DNA of 6,427 bases from Deltaproteobacteria bacterium (GCA_016844625.1 JAERMN010000187.1:1-6427); one strand, 5' to 3'. Shown: positions 1 to 5,731, counted from the first letter of the stretch. Numbers and translations are program-made. Notes: generated from the sequence alone by a model not told the origin.

Positions 1-1511
1 GACCAGCCGCCTAACGACTTCGCCAGATCGGCGTAGTTGCCGAGGATGTTCATGGTGCCGTAACGTTCGTGGGAGGCCTGCATGCTGTGGGTTTCGGCGG
101 CCATGAAATTATTATTCAGCACGATCGTTAGCGTCGGAATGCTGTTGCGCACGGCGGTTTCGAAATCCAAGCCGGTCATGCCGAAGGCGGCGTCGCCCAT
201 GAAGTTGACGCAAAATTTTTCCGGCGCGGCGAGCTTGGCGCCCATGATGAGTCCGAGCCCGGTGCCGAGTGCGTGGGATTTGCCCCAACCGAGGTAACTG
301 CGCGGCGTCGGCGCTTGGTAGAAGGGCACGAGCTGATTGCGCGGGCTGCCGGCGTCGTGGGTGACGATGACATCTTTGCGGTCGAATAGATTCATGAACT
401 CCCACATGACGCGATAGGGATTGAGCGGTTTCTCACTTGACGTGAGCTTGGGCATCCACTCGGCGAGCCATTCGTCGCGAATGTGTTTTATTTCCGAAAC
501 GACGCCGTTTGATTCGCGCTTCTTGTTGCCAAGCAAATCTTTCACTGCGGCGATAAATTGCTCCAGCACCGACTTGGCGTCGCCGAGGATGGGATAATCC
601 GCGGCGTAGTGTTTGTTGATATCGCGCTCGTCGTTGGTCGCATGGATGACTATTTTTCCCGCGGGGATCGGCGCGGCGACGATGTTGTGCTTAGTCAGAC
701 TGGCGCCGATGGCGAGAATTACATCCGCTTTCTGCAAGAACGTATGCACCGGGCGCGGCATGACGCCCGCGCCGGTGCCGAGCGCGAGCGGATGATGTTC
801 GGGAAATGCGCTCTTGCCTTCGAGCGGCGTGGTTACCGGCGCTTGCAGGAGTTCAGCGAGATCAACTAACTCCTGTGACGCTTCGGCCCATAGCACGCCT
901 TGGCCAGCGATGATCACCGGACATTTGGCTTGAACTAAAACTTTCGCGGCGGCTTCGATGTCTTTGCTATTGGCGCCGCTGACGGTTCGCTTGACGGCTG
1001 TGTAGTTGATTGTCGCGGCAGGAAACTCTTCGATCGCCGCGTCGTTGGGGATCTCCACCAACACCGGCCCAAGGCGGCCCATTTTCAAACCACTGAAAGC
1101 GCGCCGCATGATCTCCGGCACTTGGCTCGCGAGCGTGATTTCTTCGGTCCATTTCGTCACCGGCGCATAGGCCTGCACGGATCTGAAGAATCGATGGACC
1201 TGCGATGTGTTGCGCGCGTGGCCGACGGGCAATAGCAGAATCGGCGTGGAGTCCGAGTAGGCGGTCGTGATGCCGGAGTACGCATTCTCCGCGCCCGGTC
1301 CCGCTTGCATGCTGAAGACGCCGATGCGTTTGCCGTTACTGACCCGCGTGAAGCCGTCGGCGATGCCCACGCCGACCCGTTCCTGGCGGCACACGATCGG
1401 CCTGATGCCGGCCGTCGCCGCGGCCTCGATCATGGTGTTGGTCGGATAGCAGGAGAGAAACTCGACACCCTCGCGCTTCAAGATTTCAGCGATAACGTCG
1501 ACGACTTTCAT
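1..1511 (-). CDS. Thiamine pyrophosphate-requiring enzyme, acetolactate synthase-like (3' end missing)
   Basis: The reading frame opens at ATG 1511 and stays open for 503 codons to the left edge, so the C-terminus (probably 40-70 residues) is missing. It has the three-domain layout of the acetolactate synthase/benzoylformate decarboxylase superfamily: an N-terminal pyrimidine-binding domain (about 1-170) with the TPP-activating glutamate as E44 in CRQERVG, a central domain (about 185-325), and a C-terminal pyrophosphate-binding domain with the TPP/Mg motif GDAAF at 439-443 and NNN at 466-468. The start is supported by GGAGG four bases upstream (1516-1520). Known superfamily members decarboxylate or ligate 2-oxoacids; the exact reaction here is unknown. 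CRQE replaces the usual RHE near the active glutamate and GDA replaces GDG, and no IlvH-type small subunit lies nearby, so a housekeeping acetolactate synthase is unlikely. It lies 275 bp downstream of the Rieske oxygenase gene. Confidence 0.9.
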   Translation of the reverse strand, partial: MKVVDVIAEILKREGVEFLSCYPTNTMIEAAATAGIRPIVCRQERVGVGIADGFTRVSNGKRIGVFSMQAGPGAENAYSGITTAYSDSTPILLLPVGHARNTSQVHRFFRSVQAYAPVTKWTEEITLASQVPEIMRRAFSGLKMGRLGPVLVEIPNDAAIEEFPAATINYTAVKRTVSGANSKDIEAAAKVLVQAKCPVIIAGQGVLWAEASQELVDLAELLQAPVTTPLEGKSAFPEHHPLALGTGAGVMPRPVHTFLQKADVILAIGASLTKHNIVAAPIPAGKIVIHATNDERDINKHYAADYPILGDAKSVLEQFIAAVKDLLGNKKRESNGVVSEIKHIRDEWLAEWMPKLTSSEKPLNPYRVMWEFMNLFDRKDVIVTHDAGSPRNQLVPFYQAPTPRSYLGWGKSHALGTGLGLIMGAKLAAPEKFCVNFMGDAAFGMTGLDFETAVRNSIPTLTIVLNNNFMAAETHSMQASHERYGTMNILGNYADLAKSLGGW

Positions 1512-1644
1512 GGAGCCTCCAATGGACAAAGCTAGCCCGCTCTTACCAAGAAGGAGGAGTCAATACAATGGAAACCTGTCGAGGTGCCTCTCGGATTCGG
1601 ATGATTCTCCCGCAAAGGCGCAAAGACGCTAAGTTCGGAAATAT

Positions 1645-1702
1645 GTCATTGGGACCGAAGGGAGAAATCTTTCTTAGATTTCTCGCCGTCGCTCGGGATG
1701 AC
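1645..1702. repeat. Inner imperfect palindrome, GTCAT...ATGAC
   Basis: This palindrome is bounded by GTCAT (1645-1649) and ATGAC (1698-1702). Its core is a perfect 9-bp stem, GAGAAATCT (1662-1670) with AGATTTCTC (1676-1684), around the 5-base loop TTCTT. The outer parts pair imperfectly with about one gap. It resembles the class of dispersed intergenic palindromes of the form GTCATnnnGAGCGA...AGATT seen in many environmental genomes. That resemblance is from memory and was not searched. Confidence 0.7.
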
Positions 1703-1717
1703 GGGCTTGGCCCGTCA
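1699..1717. repeat. Short perfect hairpin TGACGGGC-TTG-GCCCGTCA
   Basis: An 8-bp perfect stem (1699-1706 with 1710-1717) encloses a 3-base loop. It sits at the edge of the inner palindrome and shares its ATGAC end, so two mutually exclusive folds are possible in a transcript. No T-run follows on either strand, so it is not a canonical intrinsic terminator. Confidence 0.6.
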
Positions 1718-1760
1718 CCTTTGCGTCTTTGCGCCTTTGCGGGAGACACTGCGATTTCTT

Positions 1761-1790
1761 TTTTGCGTTCTTTTCGCCTTTTGCGGTTAA
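1761..1790. repeat. (TTTGCG)n-type repeat at the end of the Rieske gene
   Basis: Three spaced copies of TTTGCG or a variant, ending in TTTTGCGGTTAA. The last bases include the TAA stop of the Rieske gene on the opposite strand (1787-1789). Related copies occur at 1606-1633 (inverted), 1719-1746, 3381-3409, 3461-3489 and 3602-3628. The placement at a gene's 3' end is repeated at the end of the ABC ATPase gene. Confidence 0.6.
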
Positions 1791-3064
1791 TTTTCGGCTT
1801 CCCAATATTTATCTTTTTTCAACTGCTCGACGACATACGCCTTGGGGTCTCGGCTCGCGGGGATTTTCGTCGCGATGCAGGCGACGTGGCGCACGTCGTT
1901 TTGCTTGGCGCTGCGAATGATATGGGGCGGTTCTTTGCCGCTCTCGACGGCGCGCGCGGCGTTTAAGAGAAATTTTCTGACCGCGATGACCGTCATGTCG
2001 CTGACGCCCAGATGTTCTTGGGAGCGATCGTAGATCGGTCCCATGGTTTCGGTGGCGCAGGCATCGTGGGCTAAAAAGATCGGACCCATGCCGGTGAAAT
2101 TTGCGCGTTTCTGCTGTTCGCGGTCCTGCAAGTAGTTGTTCTGTAGATTGCGGATCTTTTTGAAGTCCGGGCCGATCTCTTCATCGTGCTGCCGTTCATC
2201 GAGTTCGATCGGCCGGTTCCGCCGGAAGTGAATATTGTAGCGCATGCTATGGGTATCGTCGACGGGAACATGGGAGTGGATGGTGTAGCCTTCCGGATTG
2301 CCGTTTATCCCGCCGGTGGGGATAAAGCCGTGGCAGGGCATCACGATGTTCGACACCCGCAAGTAAATCGACTCGGGGCCGAGCTTGCGGCAGGACAACA
2401 TGCGGATGCCGTAGTCCATCTCGATGCCTTCCAGCTGCGGCGCCGAGTCGGCTGCGTAAAGATCGCCGTCGCCGCCGCCGCGCGGCCGGTCGCCGGTAAA
2501 ACTCTTGTGCAAGAACGACAGGTGCGAAGAGTCGCATTCGCCTTCGAGGCCTTGCAGCCAACTACAGTCTTGAATCGATTTGGTCACGTAAAGATTTTCC
2601 GGCGCCATCTTCATCCATTCGTAATTTGGCAGTAGCGGCTGCTTGTCCTTCGGTCCCAAATACGCCCAGGTGATGCCGGCGGCTTCTTTGCACGGGTAGG
2701 AGATCTGGCGAACTTTGTCCTTGAGCGTGCTGCCGGCGGGCTCGGCGGGTGTATCCAGTACCTGGCCGTCAATGTCGTATTTCCAGCCGTGGTAAATGCA
2801 GCGCAGGCCGCACTCTTCATTTCTACCGAAGAAAAGCGAAGTACCCCGGTGCGCGCAGTGCTCGTCGAGCAGGCCGACTCGGCCTTGGGTATCGCGAAAG
2901 GCGAGCAGATCTTCGCCGAGCAAGCGCACGCGCACGGGCGGACAGTCGGGCTCAGGGATTTCGGTCGCCAACAGCGCAGGTATCCAATAGCGGCGCATGA
3001 GCTTGCCCATCGGTTTATCCGGGCTCACTAACGTCAGCATGTCATTATCTTCGCGTGGCAGCAT
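1787..3064 (-). CDS. Rieske [2Fe-2S] non-haem iron oxygenase, phthalate dioxygenase/demethylase-like oxygenase component
   Basis: A complete 425-residue protein. The Rieske cluster motif is C70-x-H72 and C89-x2-H92, within EHCAHRG and CIYHGWKYD. The mononuclear iron site is seen as D178-x2-H181-x4-H186. The C-terminal ETMGPIYDRSQEHLG segment is typical of the phthalate 4,5-dioxygenase/vanillate-demethylase-type oxygenases. Family members use electrons from a separate reductase and O2 to hydroxylate aromatic rings or demethylate ethers and amines in the cytoplasm; the substrate here cannot be read. The ATG at 3064 has GAGGA at 3072-3076, seven bases upstream, and the N-terminus LTLVSPDKPMGKLMRRYW matches the family's usual opening. 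No reductase or ferredoxin gene is adjacent. Its start is immediately preceded by a remnant of a second Rieske gene, and its stop is embedded in a repeat. Confidence 0.92.
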   Translation of the reverse strand: MLPREDNDMLTLVSPDKPMGKLMRRYWIPALLATEIPEPDCPPVRVRLLGEDLLAFRDTQGRVGLLDEHCAHRGTSLFFGRNEECGLRCIYHGWKYDIDGQVLDTPAEPAGSTLKDKVRQISYPCKEAAGITWAYLGPKDKQPLLPNYEWMKMAPENLYVTKSIQDCSWLQGLEGECDSSHLSFLHKSFTGDRPRGGGDGDLYAADSAPQLEGIEMDYGIRMLSCRKLGPESIYLRVSNIVMPCHGFIPTGGINGNPEGYTIHSHVPVDDTHSMRYNIHFRRNRPIELDERQHDEEIGPDFKKIRNLQNNYLQDREQQKRANFTGMGPIFLAHDACATETMGPIYDRSQEHLGVSDMTVIAVRKFLLNAARAVESGKEPPHIIRSAKQNDVRHVACIATKIPASRDPKAYVVEQLKKDKYWEAEN

Positions 3065-3256
3065 GGCTTGTTCCTCTTCACGAATGAGAGCGTTGATCCG
3101 TTGAGCTTGAATTCTCCGGGATTAATTTCAAGGATGCGATGCTTCGCCGCGTCGCGAATCATGCCGATCGGGTCGCCACCGGCGGCGATGGTGTCCATGC
3201 GGAGTGTCGGGTCCGACTTTGGTCAAGTCGGCGTTTTCTTGGGGCGTTAGTGCCAT
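3065..3256 (-). pseudogene. Frameshifted, internally collapsed remnant of a second Rieske oxygenase gene
   Basis: From ATG 3256, preceded by AGGA at a good ribosome-site distance, the frame reads MALTPQENADLTKVGPDTP. This aligns with the start of the intact downstream Rieske protein (MLPREDNDMLTLVSPDKPMG). After codon 19 the frame loses all resemblance and stops at 3128-3130. One base on, from ATG 3198, the next frame reads MDTIAAGGDPIGMIRDAAKH, resembling the C-terminal tail of Rieske oxygenases (compare AVESGKEPPHIIRSAKQN in the intact protein), and runs to a TGA at 3034-3036 inside the next gene. The Rieske cluster and iron-binding regions are absent, so it cannot be functional. I infer a duplicated gene that lost its middle. 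The N-terminal match is clear; the C-terminal match is only suggestive. A small functional leader is less likely. Confidence 0.6.
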
Positions 3257-3338
3257 TTAGATTTCCTCTGCCCACTGCGAAATTGCAGAGATAAAGTTGA
3301 AATACTTTTCCATCACGAAGGACACGAAGGTTTCGGAA

Positions 3339-3365
3339 GTAGGGCGCAGCCTGCTGCGCCCCTAC
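3339..3365. repeat. Hairpin with GTAGGG...CCCCTAC ends
   Basis: GTAGGGCGCAGC (3339-3350) pairs with GCTGCGCCCCTAC (3353-3365) with one bulged base and a 2-base loop. Its right end GCGCCCCTAC recurs exactly at 3577-3586, at the edge of another hairpin, which suggests two members of one repeat family. Confidence 0.7.
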
Positions 3366-3380
3366 AAGATCGATATCCTT

Positions 3381-3409
3381 TTTGCGCCTTTTGCGCTTTC
3401 TGCGGTTGA
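3381..3409. repeat. TTTGCG-type repeat copy
   Basis: Reads TTTGCGCC, TTTTGCGC, TTTCTGCGG, the same plan as 1719-1746 and 1761-1790: repeated (T)TTGCG units at 8-10 base spacing ending in TGCGG. Its 3' end, TGCGGTTGA, parallels TGCGGTTAA at 1782-1790. Confidence 0.55.
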
Positions 3410-3424
3410 TTCTCCGGGTCTCAA

Positions 3425-3450
3425 CAGGGCGGGTTAGAAAACCCGCCCTG
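3425..3450. repeat. Perfect 11-bp hairpin CAGGGCGGGTT / AACCCGCCCTG
   Basis: A perfect 11-bp stem (3425-3435 with 3440-3450) encloses the loop AGAA. The stem is GC-rich and stable as RNA, but no run of T follows on either strand, so a role as an intrinsic terminator is unproven. On the minus strand it lies about 200 bp downstream of the ABC ATPase stop. Confidence 0.65.
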
Positions 3451-3460
3451 CCGCAACTTT

Positions 3461-3489
3461 CTTTGCGATCTATGCGTTCTTTGCGGCTA
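3461..3489. repeat. TTTGCG-type repeat, first copy of a 17-bp direct repeat
   Basis: Contains TGCGTTCTTTGCGGCTA at 3473-3489, found again exactly at 3612-3628. It is preceded by CTTTGCGATC, giving the spaced TTTGCG pattern of the family. Confidence 0.6.
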
Positions 3490-3562
3490 TTTCTTCTCTT
3501 GGGTTGCGGCTCTGCCGCGCTAGGCCCTTTGTGGTTATTTTCCTTCCGTCGTCTCATGCGGC

Positions 3563-3582
3563 GGGCGCGATGAATCGCGCCC
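3563..3582. repeat. Perfect 9-bp hairpin GGGCGCGAT / ATCGCGCCC
   Basis: A perfect 9-bp stem with the 2-base centre GA, followed by CCTAC so that the sequence 3577-3586 equals 3356-3365. It is probably a second, partly different member of the GTAGGG...CCCCTAC hairpin family. Confidence 0.65.
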
Positions 3583-3601
3583 CTACGTCCGGATCACTTG
3601 T

Positions 3602-3628
3602 TTGCGAACTTTGCGTTCTTTGCGGCTA
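3602..3628. repeat. TTTGCG-type repeat, second copy of the 17-bp direct repeat
   Basis: TGCGTTCTTTGCGGCTA at 3612-3628 is identical to 3473-3489. It lies about 20 bp beyond the stop codon of the ABC ATPase gene, echoing the copy at the Rieske stop. Confidence 0.6.
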
Positions 3629-3647
3629 ATCTCTTCTTCCCGTTGGG

Positions 3648-4712
3648 CTATCTTGCGAACAATTTCAATTTGTCAGCTGGCAGCCGAATGTAAACTTGCC
3701 TGGCCGGCGCAGCGCTTTGGGTGGTCTTAAAACGTAAAATCCTGCCGTTCACCTTCACATCGCACACCGTAAGCTCGCCGAGAAACGTCGACGATAATAC
3801 TTCCGCGGCAAATTCGTTTTCCAGTCCGGTCGGCGCGGCGGCCATCTGCAATTCTTCCGGCCGGATGGCGACGCTGACATTCCGCAAATTCCCGTCGCTG
3901 ATGGCGCAGGCGAGTTGTCCTAAATCAGTGTCGACTTGACCGCCGTTGCTGACGAAGCCGTCAAGTAAGTTCGTCGCACCGAGAAACTCGCAAACCTCGC
4001 GGCTCGACGGCGCGTCATAGAGCTCGCGCGGCGGCGCGCACTGTAAGACCTTGCCCTTGCTCATGACCGCGACGCGGTCGGCGAGTGCCATCGCCTCCAC
4101 TTGATCGTGGGTGACGTAGAGCACCGCGATGCCGAACTTGTTCGATAGATTTTTGATCTCATCGCGCACTTCTTCGCGCAGGCGAGCGTCCAAATTACTT
4201 AGCGGCTCGTCCATCAGCAGCACTTTCGGTTCGACGGCGAGGGCGCGCGCCAGGGCGACGCGCTGCTGCTGGCCGCCGCTTAGAAACGGCGCCGGGCGAT
4301 CGGCAAGGCCAGCGAGCTGAACCATATCGAGGGCGGTCATGACTTTCTTTTTGACCTCGGCGCGCGACATCCGGTACGGTCCGTTGATTAAAGGAAAAGC
4401 GACGTTCTGAAAGACCGACATATGCGGCCAGACGGCGTAGGACTGAAACACCATGCCGAGGCCGCGGCCTTCAGGACCGATGAAAAACTTTCGCTCGGCG
4501 GAGCTGACCAAAGTATTGCCGATAGCGATCTCGCCGCCGTCCGGTTTTTCCAATCCGGCGACGCAGCGCAGCAAGGTAGTCTTGCCCGAGCCGCTCAAAC
4601 CGAGCAGCACAAAAAATTCGCGCTCACCGATATCGAGTGTGACGCCGTCGACGGCGCGCACCGAGTCGCTTGCCGATTTAAAAATTTTTACCAGATTTTT
4701 GATCGAGATCAT
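3648..4712 (-). CDS. ABC transporter ATP-binding protein, PotA/FbpC-type importer ATPase
   Basis: A complete 354-residue nucleotide-binding subunit. Motifs in order: Walker A GLSGSGKT (38-45), Q-loop Q90 within VFQSYAVWPHM, signature LSGGQQQR (144-151), Walker B and catalytic glutamate LLMDEP (D168, E169), D-loop SNLD (172-175), and switch histidine H202. A C-terminal TOBE-like domain (about 275-350, with IRPEEL) is typical of importer ATPases for ferric iron, polyamines, phosphonates or sugars; the cargo cannot be told. It would power a membrane permease fed by a periplasmic binding protein, but neither gene is in the window: DUF218 is upstream and repeats are downstream. The length matches the family. 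The ATG at 4712 has no good ribosome site, and its ATGA overlaps the stop of a 25-codon ORF, so translational coupling is possible. Walker A has Leu where Pro is commoner. Confidence 0.93.
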   Translation of the reverse strand: MISIKNLVKIFKSASDSVRAVDGVTLDIGEREFFVLLGLSGSGKTTLLRCVAGLEKPDGGEIAIGNTLVSSAERKFFIGPEGRGLGMVFQSYAVWPHMSVFQNVAFPLINGPYRMSRAEVKKKVMTALDMVQLAGLADRPAPFLSGGQQQRVALARALAVEPKVLLMDEPLSNLDARLREEVRDEIKNLSNKFGIAVLYVTHDQVEAMALADRVAVMSKGKVLQCAPPRELYDAPSSREVCEFLGATNLLDGFVSNGGQVDTDLGQLACAISDGNLRNVSVAIRPEELQMAAAPTGLENEFAAEVLSSTFLGELTVCDVKVNGRILRFKTTQSAAPARQVYIRLPADKLKLFAR

Positions 4713-4786
4713 GATGGCCGATTGAATCGTTCACCGGTCGTTGAGGCGCCGCGGTTGGCGCCAAATTCAATGGTTGTGTTTATCAT
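4709..4786 (-). CDS. Possible 25-residue leader ORF overlapping the ABC ATPase start
   Basis: ATG 4786 opens MINTTIEFGANRGASTTG and ends at TGA 4709-4711, which overlaps the ATPase start in an ATGA arrangement. The ATPase itself lacks a recognisable ribosome site, which would make coupling useful. Against it, this small ORF has no clear Shine-Dalgarno sequence either, and a 25-codon frame can occur by chance. Confidence 0.2.
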   Translation of the reverse strand: MINTTIEFGANRGASTTGERFNRPS

Positions 4787-4820
4787 TACGCCGAGGATTT
4801 TCAACTGACGTTGGCGCCGA
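4755..4820. repeat. Two TTGGCGCC boxes upstream of the ABC ATPase
   Basis: TTGGCGCCAA, a perfect 10-bp palindrome, lies at 4755-4764, and the near copy TTGGCGCCGA at 4811-4820, 56 bp apart. A third GGCGCC core is at 4745-4750. The right box directly abuts the candidate -10, so they could be operator sites. GGCGCC is not rare in GC-rich DNA, so this may be chance. Confidence 0.25.
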
Positions 4821-4848
4821 TTATAAACTCACACTCACTCTTTTAAAA
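4820..4848 (-). promoter_or_regulatory. Candidate sigma-70-like promoter for the ABC ATPase gene
   Basis: On the minus strand TATAAT lies at 4820-4825, a perfect -10 match. A weak -35 candidate, TTTTAA (4843-4848), sits 17 bp away inside the end of the DUF218 gene. It would give a leader of about 100 bases before ATG 4712. The -35 is poor, so confidence is limited. Confidence 0.3.
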
Positions 4849-5608
4849 AGCGCAGGCGCAGGTAGTAGTTCGCCAGTCCGGCATATTCGTGGATCGTCGC
4901 GAACATTCTAGGCGCCACTACCTCGTTGGGAAAAAAGTCGAAGGGCGTCAACTCGAATCTACCGAGCGAGAAATCGCCGGGCGCGGGTATCGGCTCCGGC
5001 ACACGCTCGGCGAACAGCATCATGCTGCGCGGCATGTGCAGCGCCGAGGTGACGAGCAGGTAACGCTTCCAGCCATGCTGCTTGAGAACTTTTTGCGTTT
5101 CCAAGGCGTTCTCAAAAGTATCGCGCGATTTCTCCTCGCCGATGATGTGGTTTTTGGGCACGCCCCAGCGGATCAGAATGTCACGGGCGATCTTGTTTTC
5201 TTCCATGGCGGGAGTGAAGGGGTTCACGTGTCCGCCGGAGATGATGATCGGCTTGGGACGAATCCGGTAAAGCCGCCAGGCTTCGTCGAGGCGGCGAAAC
5301 ATATGCTCGTTGACGGATGGAAACGGGATCAATCCGGTGGCTGGCAAACTTCCGCCGGTCAGGACGACAATCGCATCGTAGTTGCCGGCTTTCGCCGGAT
5401 CGATGAGTGGCGGGTAGCGCGATTCTAATGGATAACGCAGCGCGTAATTCACCGGGCCGCTGTGCAGCGCGAGGATGAGTAGAAAAGTGAACACCAAGAG
5501 CTTCCGCGCCCAGCGACGCTGCCAAAAGATCAACACCGCGAGCAGGAGCAGCAGCCACGGCATCGGCGGCAGCAGCAAGGCTTTGATGAATTGTTTGATC
5601 AGGAACAT
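4835..5608 (-). CDS. YdcF/ElyC-like DUF218 family membrane protein
   Basis: A complete 257-residue protein. Two hydrophobic segments (about 11-28 and 37-50) separated by the basic stretch QRRWARK suggest an N-terminal hairpin anchor, with the rest facing one side, probably the periplasm. The DUF218 domain starts near D78 (DAIVVLTGG) and continues with R105-L113, IIISGG (121-126), GVPKNHIIGEEKSRDTFENA (149-168) and VTSALHMPRS (186-195), the usual conserved blocks. Relatives include ElyC and SanA, tied to envelope integrity and peptidoglycan-precursor metabolism in enteric bacteria, and soluble YdcF, which binds a nucleotide cofactor; the biochemical activity of the family is poorly defined. 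An in-frame TAA lies one codon before ATG 5608, so the start cannot be further upstream. No Shine-Dalgarno sequence is visible there. Confidence 0.85.
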   Translation of the reverse strand: MFLIKQFIKALLLPPMPWLLLLLAVLIFWQRRWARKLLVFTFLLILALHSGPVNYALRYPLESRYPPLIDPAKAGNYDAIVVLTGGSLPATGLIPFPSVNEHMFRRLDEAWRLYRIRPKPIIISGGHVNPFTPAMEENKIARDILIRWGVPKNHIIGEEKSRDTFENALETQKVLKQHGWKRYLLVTSALHMPRSMMLFAERVPEPIPAPGDFSLGRFELTPFDFFPNEVVAPRMFATIHEYAGLANYYLRLRFLKE

Positions 5609-5731
5609 GGGTTATAAGATGTTTCGGGTTTAAGGTTTCCCATTTCGGGTTACCGCCTCCGCCGCAACCGGACAGTCAATTCTGCGAACTCGAAACCCAA
5701 AAGAAGCCCCGCGGACAGAAGCTCGAAACTT
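5609..5731. other. Spacer with TTTCGGGTT repeats
   Basis: A short spacer between the glutathione transferase stop and the DUF218 start. TTTCGGGTT occurs at 5622-5630 and again at 5644-5652, and an inverted relative TCGAAACCCAA lies at 5690-5700. I see no gene, promoter or clear terminator. Confidence 0.45.

Larger units (their letters stand above)
1606..1746. repeat. Nested inverted repeat with 24-bp perfect outer arms
   Basis: The outer arms at 1606-1629 and 1723-1746 are perfect reverse complements (24 bp, built on CGCAAAGGCGCAAAGACGC). Pairing extends to 28 bp (1606-1633 with 1719-1746) with one mismatch. The roughly 85 bp between them contain further hairpins, described separately. The arms have no coding sense of their own and no flanking target-site duplication is visible. 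The element fills most of the spacer between the Rieske stop and the TPP-enzyme start. It could be a non-autonomous mobile element, a REP-like repeat or an RNA hairpin in the intercistronic transcript; the sequence does not decide. Confidence 0.8.
3257..3647. other. Gene-free spacer made of hairpins and short repeats
   Basis: Nearly 400 bp between the ABC ATPase stop and the Rieske remnant. I see no convincing gene. It holds at least three hairpins (3339-3365, 3425-3450, 3563-3582) and three TTTGCG-type repeats, plus a CACGAAGGACACGAAGG stretch around 3313-3330. Open frames crossing it translate to low-complexity Arg/Lys-rich strings created by the repeats. Confidence 0.75.

Noticed and set aside
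1526..1555. Promoter for the TPP-enzyme gene (TTGTAT and TAAGAG-like hexamers on the minus strand)
   Set aside because: Both hexamers match the consensus poorly; not enough to call.
1606..1746. Insertion sequence with terminal inverted repeats
   Set aside because: Too short to encode a transposase, no transposase fragment inside, and no visible target-site duplication at the flanks.
1568..1966. 132-codon plus-strand open frame
   Set aside because: It is made from the nested repeat and the antisense of the Rieske gene's 3' end; no family resemblance.
2186..2635. 149-codon plus-strand open frame
   Set aside because: Antisense shadow of the Rieske oxygenase, whose motifs are intact on the other strand.
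3425..3450. Perfect 11-bp hairpin as an intrinsic terminator for the ABC ATPase gene
   Set aside because: No T-run follows the stem on either strand and it lies about 200 bp past the stop. Reported as a repeat instead.
3159..3557. 132-codon open frame on the minus strand across the repeat field
   Set aside because: Its product is Arg/Lys-rich low-complexity sequence generated by the TTTGCG-type repeats and hairpins, and its end runs out of frame through the Rieske remnant. No domain or ribosome site supports it.
3381..3628. CRISPR array
   Set aside because: The TTTGCG-type copies are unevenly spaced, short and divergent, with no uniform spacers and no cas genes.
4889..5428. 179-codon plus-strand open frame
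   Set aside because: Entirely antisense to the well-supported DUF218 gene, and its Arg/His-rich translation is typical of a shadow frame in GC-rich DNA.
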